NCBI GenBank assembly: GCA_041685075.1
Contig: JAWLGN010000063.1
Span: 1 to 21,241, forward strand
DNA from: JAMCRM01 sp041685075
GTDB taxonomy: Bacteria > Acidobacteriota > Terriglobia > Bryobacterales > Bryobacteraceae
Direction: 5' to 3'
DNA length: 21,241 bases
Shown: one piece after another, positions 7,601 to 13,138 of the stretch
Layout of the letters: the number at the start of each line of letters is the position of its first letter
Position numbering within the stretch: position 1 is the first letter of the stretch
Position numbers and translations under genes: made by a program
Notes under the pieces: generated by a model
The model's input: the letters and a program-made list of their open reading frames with translations, nothing else
Database searches by the model: none
What the model was told of the DNA's origin: nothing

Positions 7601-8239
7601 ATGGCCAAGCGGGGCAAGTTCATTACCTTCGAGGGCATCGACGGTTCGGGGAAGACCACCCAGATGCAGCGGCTGGCCGCGCGCCTGCGCGCCGCCGGGC
7701 GCGAGGTGGTCGAAACCGTGGAGCCCGGCGGCACGCGCCTGGGCGACCAGATCCGGAGCATCCTGCTCGACGCCGCCAACCAGGAACTGCGCCCCACCGC
7801 CGAGTTGCTGCTCTACTTCGCCAGTCGCGCGCAGAACGTCGAAGAACGCATCCTGCCGGCCCTCGAGCGCGGCGCCATCGTGCTCTCGGACCGCTTCACC
7901 GATTCCAGCCTGGTCTACCAGGGCTGCGGCCGCGGCCTGGGCGCCGAAACCGTCTCCGTGCTCGACCGCATCGCCTGCCGCGGGCTGGTGCCCGACCTCA
8001 CCCTCCTGGTGGATATCGATCTCGAAACCAGCCTGGCCCGCGCCCGCGCCCGCAACCAGGAGCGCAACAGCGCCGAAACCCGCATGGACGACCAGTCCCA
8101 GGAGTTCCACCGCACCGTGCGGGAGGCCTACCTCGCGCTCGCCCGCCGCGAAGCCGGCCGCTACCGCATCGTCGACGGCCGCCCCGACCCCGGCACCGTG
8201 GAGCGCGAAATCTGGACCATCGTGAGCGCCCATGTTTGA
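7601..8239 (+). CDS. tmk: Thymidylate kinase
   Basis: A 212-aa dTMP kinase, which phosphorylates dTMP to dTDP with ATP in the cytosol. The N-terminus reads GKFITFEGIDGSGKTTQ, with the P-loop at residues 12-20. EPGGT follows in the dTMP-contact region, then SDRFTDSSLVYQG, the conserved DR-containing nucleoside-binding segment. The lid region contains RARARNQERNSAETRMDDQ. Length is typical. The stop overlaps the start of holB by 8 nt; tmk-holB is a common pair. It is divergent from the radical SAM gene, with about 107 bp between start codons holding both promoters. Confidence 0.97.
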   Translation: MAKRGKFITFEGIDGSGKTTQMQRLAARLRAAGREVVETVEPGGTRLGDQIRSILLDAANQELRPTAELLLYFASRAQNVEERILPALERGAIVLSDRFTDSSLVYQGCGRGLGAETVSVLDRIACRGLVPDLTLLVDIDLETSLARARARNQERNSAETRMDDQSQEFHRTVREAYLALARREAGRYRIVDGRPDPGTVEREIWTIVSAHV

Positions 8240-9263
8240 GAACTTCTGGGGCAATCCGCACGTCACCGAAGCTCTCGAGCAGATGCTGGCGCAGGAGCGC
8301 ATTCCCCAAACCCTGCTTTTATCCGGCCCCGAGGGCGTCGGCAAGGCCACCCTCGCGCGGCGCCTGGCCGCACGCCTCCTGGGCCACGCCCGGCAGATCG
8401 AACAGGACGACCTCAGCCTGCCCGAAAACGCCGCCATCATCGCCGCCCGGGAGAAATGGCCCGCCGACAAGCGCAACCAGGATCCCCTGCTGTTCGCCTC
8501 TTACCCGGACTTCGTCACCTTCGCGCCCGACGGCCCGCTGCGCCAGATCTCCATCGAGCAAGCCCGGCTGCTCAAGGAGCGCGCTCCCTTCAGACCCCTG
8601 CAGGGCCGCCGCCGCGTCTTCCTCATCGACCACGTCGACCGCGCCGGCGAGCAGGCGGCCAATTCGCTGCTGAAAACCCTCGAGGAGCCCCCCGACCACC
8701 TCATCCTCGTCATGACCGCCGGGAACGCCTACGACCTGCTCCCCACCATCCGTTCCCGGGCCGTGCCGTTTCACTTCACGCCGCTCGCCGAGGACGAAAT
8801 GCGCGCTTTTGCAGCCTCCCGCGGGCTGGACCATGCCGAACGCCGCATCGCGCTTGCCGCCGGCAGCCCCGGTCTCGCCGCCTCGCTCGACCTGGAGGAC
8901 TACGACCGCCGGCGCGCCGCCATGCTGGCGCTCATTCGCACGGCCGCCGGCGCCGCCCCCTTCGGCGACTGGCTCCCCTACTCCGAATCCATCGCGCGCG
9001 GCAAAAGCGACCGGCTGGAACTCTACCTCAAGGTGCTCTACGATCTCCTGCGCGATCTCTTGATTCTGCGTGAAACCGGAGGGCCCATCCGCAACCAGGA
9101 CGTCAGGCGGGAACTCGAGCCGCTCGCCCGCGGCCTCTCCTTCGAGTGGATCCGCGCCGCCGTGGCCAAAGTGGACGAGATCGCCGGCCTGCTGCGCCGC
9201 AACATCCAGAAGCAGATCGCTCTCGATGCCGTGATCCTGGCGCTACATCGCCAGGCGGCGTAG
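8232..9263 (+). CDS. holB: DNA polymerase III delta-prime subunit
   Basis: A 343-aa AAA+ clamp-loader subunit. Walker A is GPEGVGKAT near the N-terminus. RRVFLIDHVDRAGEQAANSLLKTLEEPP is the conserved sensor/Walker B region, and TIRSRAVPFHF is the sensor-1 and arginine-finger segment. Two features are odd. The protein has no cysteine at all, so the four-cysteine zinc module usual in delta-prime is missing and replaced by a segment around PENAAIIAAREKWPADKRN. The usual SRC motif is SRA. Start overlaps tmk by 8 nt. The 3' end overlaps the convergent aroA 3' end by 21 nt. It could function as a zinc-free delta-prime; gene order supports the call. Confidence 0.93.
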   Translation: MFENFWGNPHVTEALEQMLAQERIPQTLLLSGPEGVGKATLARRLAARLLGHARQIEQDDLSLPENAAIIAAREKWPADKRNQDPLLFASYPDFVTFAPDGPLRQISIEQARLLKERAPFRPLQGRRRVFLIDHVDRAGEQAANSLLKTLEEPPDHLILVMTAGNAYDLLPTIRSRAVPFHFTPLAEDEMRAFAASRGLDHAERRIALAAGSPGLAASLDLEDYDRRRAAMLALIRTAAGAAPFGDWLPYSESIARGKSDRLELYLKVLYDLLRDLLILRETGGPIRNQDVRRELEPLARGLSFEWIRAAVAKVDEIAGLLRRNIQKQIALDAVILALHRQAA

Positions 9264-10523
9264 CGTCTCCCAGAACTCCGGGAAGGATACCGAGGCCGCT
9301 TCGGAGTTGCGGATGAGGGATGCGCCATCGGCCGCCAGCGCCGCCACGGCGGCCGCCATGGCGATGCGGTGGTCGCCGAAGCTGTCCAGTTCCGCGGCCT
9401 TGAAGCGCTGGCCTCCCGGCACCACCATGCCATCGGGCTGCTCCTCCACCTCGACGCCCATGCGGCGCAGGTTTTCGGCCATGGTGGCGATGCGGTCGGT
9501 CTCCTTGATGCGCAGCTCCCGGGCATCCCGCACCACGAGGCCCTCCTCGCTCGCGGCGCCCAGCACCGCCAGCACGGGGATCTCGTCGATCAGCGCCGCG
9601 GTGGCGCCTTTCTCGATCACGCCGCCGCGCACCGCCGAATGCTCCACCATGACATCCCCCACCAGCTCGCCATTGCGGCTGGCGGCTTCCAAAACCCGCA
9701 CCCTGGCGCCCATGCCTGCCAGGAAATCGAGCAGCGCCGCACGCGTCGGGTTCAGCCCCACGTCCCGGATCGTCAGGCACGATCCCGGCACCAGCAGCGC
9801 CGCCACCAGGAAGAACGCCGCCGAGGAGAGGTCCGAGGGCACCACCAGCTCGCGTCCGGTAAGCGCCGGCCGCCCCCGCACCGTTATCGCGCTGCCGTCC
9901 TTGCTAACCTCGGCTCCGAACTCCCGCAACGCCGCTTCCGTGTGGTCGCGCGACGGCGCAGGTTCCCGTACCGTAGTCGAGCCTTCGGCATAAAGCCCCG
10001 CCAGCAGTACGCAGGTCTTCACCTGTGCGCTCGCCACCGGCAGCGCGTAATCGATGGGCCGCAGCGCGGCGCCCCGGATCTCCAGCGGCGGGAACTGCCC
10101 TTCGCGCGCCCCAATCGTGGCCCCCATGCGCTCCAGCGGTTCGATGATCCGCTTCATCGGGCGCCGCGAAAGCGACTCGTCCCCGCCGATGCGCGTCGCA
10201 AAGCGCTGCGCGGCCAGAATGCCCGAGAGCATCCGGATGGTGGAGCCGGAGTTTCCCGCGTCCAACTCGCCCGCCGGCGCCCGCAGGCCGTCCAACCCCC
10301 TGCCGCGCACCAGCACCTCCGTCCCGTGCTGCTCCACGTCCACCCCCAGCGCCCGCAGGCACGCCAGGGTGGAGGCGCAATCCGCCCCGGTGGCGTAGTT
10401 CGATATGCGCGTGGAGCCCTCGGCGATGGAGCCGATCATGGCATAGCGGTGGGAAATCGATTTATCCCCCGGCAGCGTCAGGGTGCCGCTCACCGGGCGT
10501 GCGGGCAAGAGAAGTTCTTCCAT
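9243..10523 (-). CDS. aroA: 3-phosphoshikimate 1-carboxyvinyltransferase (EPSP synthase), class II-type motifs
   Basis: A 426-aa EPSP synthase, sixth step of the shikimate pathway (phosphoenolpyruvate plus shikimate 3-phosphate). Visible motifs are PGDKSISHR (GDKS at 19-22), AGNSGSTIRM (~89-98), SAQVK (165-169), RDHTE (192-196), NPTR (258-261), the catalytic aspartate region ALIDEIPVLA (D313) and IKETDR (~339-344). GDKx, SAQxK, RxHxE and NxTR together are the motifs reported for class II enzymes, which tend to be less glyphosate-sensitive. The glycine corresponding to E. coli Gly96 appears retained (NSGST). The start at 10523 has no Shine-Dalgarno sequence, but a TAGAAT hexamer lies 12 nt upstream. 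The 3' end overlaps holB. Confidence 0.97.
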   Translation of the reverse strand: MEELLLPARPVSGTLTLPGDKSISHRYAMIGSIAEGSTRISNYATGADCASTLACLRALGVDVEQHGTEVLVRGRGLDGLRAPAGELDAGNSGSTIRMLSGILAAQRFATRIGGDESLSRRPMKRIIEPLERMGATIGAREGQFPPLEIRGAALRPIDYALPVASAQVKTCVLLAGLYAEGSTTVREPAPSRDHTEAALREFGAEVSKDGSAITVRGRPALTGRELVVPSDLSSAAFFLVAALLVPGSCLTIRDVGLNPTRAALLDFLAGMGARVRVLEAASRNGELVGDVMVEHSAVRGGVIEKGATAALIDEIPVLAVLGAASEEGLVVRDARELRIKETDRIATMAENLRRMGVEVEEQPDGMVVPGGQRFKAAELDSFGDHRIAMAAAVAALAADGASLIRNSEAASVSFPEFWETLRRLAM

Positions 10524-10535
10524 GGGGATACGCCT

Positions 10536-10541
10536 ATTCTA
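10536..10541 (-). promoter_or_regulatory. -10-like element just before aroA
   Basis: TAGAAT on the minus strand leaves 12 nt before the aroA ATG. It is the same hexamer at nearly the same distance as before tmk. No clear -35 box and no ribosome-binding site are visible. Confidence 0.4.
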
Positions 10542-10573
10542 ACCGCCGCGCGGCGGACGCACGGACGTGGCAC

Positions 10574-10602
10574 AAAAAAAGCCGGCCCCAATCGGGGCCG
10601 GC
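10574..10602 (-). terminator. Strong rho-independent terminator (minus strand)
   Basis: On the minus strand a perfect 9-bp stem GGCCGGCCC-type (GCCGGCCCC at 10581-10589 pairs with GGGGCCGGC at 10594-10602) closes a 4-nt loop. It is followed directly by seven T residues (10580-10574). It ends the transcript coming from the 167-aa gene, or a separate RNA, and insulates aroA. Confidence 0.93.
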
Positions 10603-10748
10603 CAGCTTAATCGACTGAACCTGAAGAGCGTTCCCCCCGAATCGCCCCCCAGCTCAGTCTCCACTCTTTTGGATTCGGGTTGCTGGCCCTTCGTTACACA
10701 ACTGGATATGGGTATGTACCTTCGCGCACAATCTTTGATTACGTTGGC
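10603..10748 (-). ncRNA. Structured 3' UTR or candidate small RNA ahead of the terminator
   Basis: About 146 bp without a plausible gene lie between the stop of the 167-aa gene and the strong terminator. On the minus strand it contains two six-G runs separated by a short spacer, enclosed by a 6-bp stem formed by 10613-10618 (GACTGA) and 10654-10659 (TCAGTC). It is either an unusually long structured 3' UTR or a small RNA. No convincing own promoter was found, so this is tentative. Confidence 0.25.
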
Positions 10749-11252
10749 TCAGTTCTGTGGGCCGACCTTTTCGGTGCGCCCCGCCAGCGGCTGGATGGCC
10801 GTGCCTCCGCACACCGCCACCCCGGTCTTCACGAGGGCTGTCAGGAAGTTGTACAGCAGGGCATAGAATACCTGCTCGGTAAGGGGCTGTTTTCCGGGTA
10901 GCCGGAAGCTGGCCGGCAGTTCCCGCGTGATGCTCACCCGCAGGCCGTTGGGCACCGGCTTGCCCGACCGGTCGCGCTTGTTGGCCACCCAGATGGGGGT
11001 CTGGAGCACTCCCCCGGTGCGCCCGTCGATGTAAAACTGGCAGCGGGAGAACCACCCCAGGTTGGCCTGGTCGGAAGCGTCAAACAGCAGCAGCGGCGAC
11101 TGCCGCGCCGGAATGCAAAGCTCCATGTGCAGGCACCGCGGCGAATCCTTCAGCTTCACCTCGAACCCCGCCTGGCGAGCGATGTTCTCCACCAACTCCG
11201 GCTCCAGTTCGAGAAAAATCAATTTATGTTGCCCGGCCTGCAATACTTGCAT
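10749..11252 (-). CDS. Conserved-looking hypothetical protein, 167 aa
   Basis: I do not recognise this family. The 167-aa product has no signal peptide or membrane segment. It begins MQVLQAGQHKLIFLELEPELVENIARQAGFEVKLKD, then a central part LLLFDASDQANLGWFSRCQFYIDGRTGGVLQTPIWVANKRD, which reads as beta-rich. It ends in a more helical segment EQVFYALLYNFLTALVKTG and a flexible tail. It is probably a real gene: the codon use matches its neighbours, a TAAAAT element lies 11 nt before the ATG, and a strong terminator lies downstream on the same strand. It follows the fumarylacetoacetase-family gene by 58 bp but seems to have its own promoter. Probably cytosolic; function unknown. Confidence 0.75.
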   Translation of the reverse strand: MQVLQAGQHKLIFLELEPELVENIARQAGFEVKLKDSPRCLHMELCIPARQSPLLLFDASDQANLGWFSRCQFYIDGRTGGVLQTPIWVANKRDRSGKPVPNGLRVSITRELPASFRLPGKQPLTEQVFYALLYNFLTALVKTGVAVCGGTAIQPLAGRTEKVGPQN

Positions 11253-11263
11253 TTGAAACCGCT

Positions 11264-11269
11264 ATTTTA
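11264..11269 (-). promoter_or_regulatory. -10-like element before the 167-aa gene
   Basis: TAAAAT on the minus strand (5/6 match to TATAAT) leaves 11 nt before the ATG at 11252. No -35 box or Shine-Dalgarno sequence is evident. Confidence 0.4.
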
Positions 11270-11310
11270 GCAAGAGAAACGCGCCACGCCCCGGGTTGGC
11301 GTCCAACAGC

Positions 11311-12090
11311 TCAGGCGCCACTCGCTTGAACGGGGTTGCGCAACACTCCGATACCTTCGATCTCCACTTCTACTATGTCCCCTGGTTTCATGGGCTTGGT
11401 GGTACCCGGCGTACCCGTGTAGACCACGTCGCCCGGGAGCAGCGTCACCGCCTGGCTGATCCAGCTCACTATGGTGGGGCAGTCGAAAATCAAGTCCGCA
11501 GTGGACTGCCGCTGCACCACCTCACCGTTCAGCCGCGTCTCCAGCATCAGGTTGCCGTAGTCGATTCCGGCGACAATCCACGGTCCCAACGGCCCGAAGG
11601 TATCGGCCCCCTTGGCACGCCACCACTGGAGATCGCGATCCGGACCACCCTGCCAGTTGCGCTCACTGACGTCGTTCCCGCAGGTCACCCCGAAGATGGC
11701 CTTCCGGGCTTCCTCGGGGGTGGCATTCTTTACGCGCCGGCCGATGACAATTACCAGCTCGCCTTCCGAGTGTACATTGGCTGCCCCTTCCGGAAACCGG
11801 ATCGCCTCGCCGCTGCCGATCAGGCAGGTGGTGGGCTTGTAGAAGATCTCCGGCCGGCTGGGTGCCGCGCGTTCGCCCAGGTGGCTGCGGTAGTTCCGCC
11901 CCACGGCCAGCACTTTCGGCGGTTCGCAGGGCGTCAGCAACTCCACGTTGGCCACCGGGAGCGCCTCTCCGGTCTGTTCGAGAGGGCCGAACAGGTCGCC
12001 GCGGATCGGTTTTACGAGGCCGTCGTCCAGAATGCCGTAGCCGCTCCGGCCGGCGTGCCGGTAGCGCAAGTAAATCGTCGGGGTACTCAC
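11311..12090 (-). CDS. Fumarylacetoacetate hydrolase-family protein
   Basis: A 259-aa protein of the FAH superfamily (acylpyruvases, oxaloacetate tautomerases, 2-hydroxyhepta-2,4-dienedioate isomerases). The short N-terminal cap is followed by VLAVGRNYRSHLGE. The metal-binding acidic motif is in VHSEGELVIVIGRR (ExE), with GNDVSERNWQGGPDRD as the conserved GxDxxxR-like segment. The C-terminal part DLIFDCPTIVSWISQAVTLLPGDVVYTGTPGTTKPMKPGDIVEVEIEGIGVLRNPV is highly typical of the family. Divalent-metal-dependent C-C bond hydrolysis or keto-enol isomerisation is expected; the exact substrate cannot be told. The start is GTG at 12090, with a TACAAT hexamer 8 nt upstream. It is divergent from the RRM gene. 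Confidence 0.93.
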   Translation of the reverse strand: MSTPTIYLRYRHAGRSGYGILDDGLVKPIRGDLFGPLEQTGEALPVANVELLTPCEPPKVLAVGRNYRSHLGERAAPSRPEIFYKPTTCLIGSGEAIRFPEGAANVHSEGELVIVIGRRVKNATPEEARKAIFGVTCGNDVSERNWQGGPDRDLQWWRAKGADTFGPLGPWIVAGIDYGNLMLETRLNGEVVQRQSTADLIFDCPTIVSWISQAVTLLPGDVVYTGTPGTTKPMKPGDIVEVEIEGIGVLRNPVQASGA

Positions 12091-12098
12091 AAATCGCC

Positions 12099-12104
12099 AT
12101 TGTA
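12099..12104 (-). promoter_or_regulatory. -10-like element before the FAH-family gene
   Basis: TACAAT on the minus strand (5/6 match) leaves 8 nt before the GTG start at 12090, consistent with a leaderless mRNA. The -35 region is weak. Confidence 0.42.
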
Positions 12105-12145
12105 CAGCTTACGATTGTCCAACCGCACGCCAAGGTACTCTCAAG

Positions 12146-12175
12146 TTGTCCGATGCGGCCCGGAACTGTTATGAT
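12146..12175 (+). promoter_or_regulatory. Predicted promoter of the RRM gene with long leader
   Basis: TTGTCC (12146-12151) and TATGAT (12170-12175) are separated by 18 bp, matching the housekeeping consensus at 4/6 and 5/6. A start near 12182 would give a leader of about 110 nt before the ATG at 12293, far longer than for neighbouring genes. Confidence 0.55.
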
Positions 12176-12292
12176 TGAATTACGGCATTTGACTGTCCCG
12201 CAAAATCCGGCCGCAAAGTTCGAGCGACATTGATGTCGCACCCGCCTTTGGTGTCTGAAGTCAGGTCAGCCTTCAAATCCGAAAAGGAACAG

Positions 12293-12634
12293 ATGAAGAG
12301 AATTTTTGTAGGTAACCTCGAATTCGGTGCGACGGAAGATACTGTTCGTGCTCTGTTCGAAACGTACGGCATGGTGGATAGCGTCCGTATTATGACGGAC
12401 CGCGACACTGGCCGCTCACGCGGCTTTGCGTTTGTCGATATGGGCGATTCCGCCGAGGCGGAGCGGGCCATCACGGGTCTGAATGGCCGGGAGCTTGGGG
12501 GACGAACACTCAACGTCAACGAAGCAAGGCCGAAGCCGGAAGGCTTCGGCGGACCCCGCGGGTTCGGCGGCGGCGGTTTTAACCGCTCGCGGTCGGGCGG
12601 CTCGGGGCGCCCCAGGCGCGAGCCGCGTTGGTAG
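12293..12634 (+). CDS. RRM-domain RNA-binding protein with Gly/Arg-rich tail
   Basis: A 113-aa protein with one RNA recognition motif: RNP2 is IFVGNL (residues 4-9) and RNP1 is RGFAFVDM. After residue ~80 the tail is Gly-, Arg- and Ser-rich (GFGGPRGFGGGGFNRSRSGGSGRPRREPRW), like cyanobacterial Rbp and eukaryotic glycine-rich cold-inducible proteins. It likely binds single-stranded RNA in the cytosol, perhaps as an RNA chaperone. The start at 12293 is supported by AAGGA at 12284-12288; an in-frame ATG at 12233 would add 20 residues that are not part of the RRM and has no ribosome site. The long leader suggests post-transcriptional control, as in cold-shock genes. A small basic-protein gene follows after two hairpins. 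Confidence 0.93.
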   Translation: MKRIFVGNLEFGATEDTVRALFETYGMVDSVRIMTDRDTGRSRGFAFVDMGDSAEAERAITGLNGRELGGRTLNVNEARPKPEGFGGPRGFGGGGFNRSRSGGSGRPRREPRW

Positions 12635-12641
12635 CGGTTGC

Positions 12642-12662
12642 GGCGCAGCGCGTTGCTGCGCC
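12642..12662 (+). other. Hairpin between the RRM gene and the small basic gene
   Basis: GGCGCAGC and GCTGCGCC form a perfect 8-bp inverted repeat with a 5-nt loop, 8 bp after the RRM stop. No T-tract follows, so it is not a standard terminator; it may be an RNA-stabilising or processing element. Confidence 0.6.
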
Positions 12663-12689
12663 ATCCTGGAGAGTTCTGCGCGCGCTACT

Positions 12690-12715
12690 CCGGAACGGGC
12701 GCGAGCCCATTCCGG
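12690..12715 (+). other. Hairpin with GCGA (GNRA) tetraloop
   Basis: CCGGAA-c-GGGC pairs with GCCC-a-TTCCGG around a GCGA loop (12701-12704). This is a 10-bp stem with one mismatch and a GNRA tetraloop. It lies 37 bp before the small basic-protein ATG, in its leader or the intercistronic RNA. Confidence 0.6.
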
Positions 12716-12752
12716 GCGGGGCGGTACGTTTACTGGAGAATAGGAGATTCTG

Positions 12753-12938
12753 ATGGCGGGTCGATCTAGCACAACATACCAGAAGCGCCAAAAAGAGCTG
12801 GCCAGGCAAGACAAAAAACGCGCCAAGGCTGCCCGGCGCGAGCAACGGAAACTGGAAAGACAGGACCGTCCGCCGGGACTCCCGGAAATCGCCTCACCCG
12901 ATGAATGGTTCGTAGTTCCCGGCGAAGAAAACCAATAG
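12753..12938 (+). CDS. Small highly basic, Lys/Arg-rich hypothetical protein (61 aa)
   Basis: A 61-residue protein. Residues 1-40 are mostly charged and helical (YQKRQKELARQDKKRAKAARREQRKLERQ). The short acidic tail PEIASPDEWFVVPGEENQ follows. A good ribosome site (AGGAG, 12742-12746) precedes the ATG, and a terminator follows directly, so it is a real gene. I recall similar short proteins beginning with a TTxQKRQKE-like motif in Acidobacteriota and Myxococcota, but no function is known to me. The charge pattern and the neighbouring RRM gene suggest nucleic-acid or ribosome binding; that is inference. It may be co-transcribed with the RRM gene across the two hairpins. Confidence 0.8.
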   Translation: MAGRSSTTYQKRQKELARQDKKRAKAARREQRKLERQDRPPGLPEIASPDEWFVVPGEENQ

Positions 12939-12945
12939 ATTCACC

Positions 12946-12988
12946 ACGGGGCCGCGGCCTACCAGGCTTGCGGCCCCGTAATGTTTTT
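12946..12988 (+). terminator. Rho-independent terminator after the small basic gene
   Basis: ACGGGGCCGC (12946-12955) and GCGGCCCCGT (12970-12979) form a perfect 10-bp stem with a 14-nt loop that can partly pair (GGCCT/AGGCT). Four nucleotides later comes a run of five T residues (12984-12988). It ends the RRM-small-protein unit. Confidence 0.9.
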
Positions 12989-13101
12989 ATCCCCCCACCG
13001 CGCACCCTGCACAGTACTATCGGTACCCGCATTAACCACTGTTATCTTGCACCCCAACCCCGCCCAGGGTCATCATGAAATGCAGCTACGCAAGGCAATT
13101 C

Positions 13102-13136
13102 GCCCGGATCCCGGCGAGGGTCCGGGCAGTTTTTTT
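13102..13136 (+). terminator. Second plus-strand terminator, abutting the GH2 stop
   Basis: GCCCGGA (13102-13108) pairs with TCCGGGC (13121-13127), followed by AG and seven T residues (13130-13136). It points rightward into the 3' end of the GH2 gene. There is no obvious plus-strand gene between the previous terminator and this one, so it may be a backup terminator or end a small RNA. The 12989-13101 stretch shows no convincing gene. Confidence 0.8.
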
Positions 13137-13138
13137 CT

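Noticed and set aside
12233..12292. N-terminal extension of the RRM protein from ATG 12233
   Set aside because: No ribosome site and no RRM-related sequence; the ATG at 12293 has AAGGA and begins directly at the RRM first strand.
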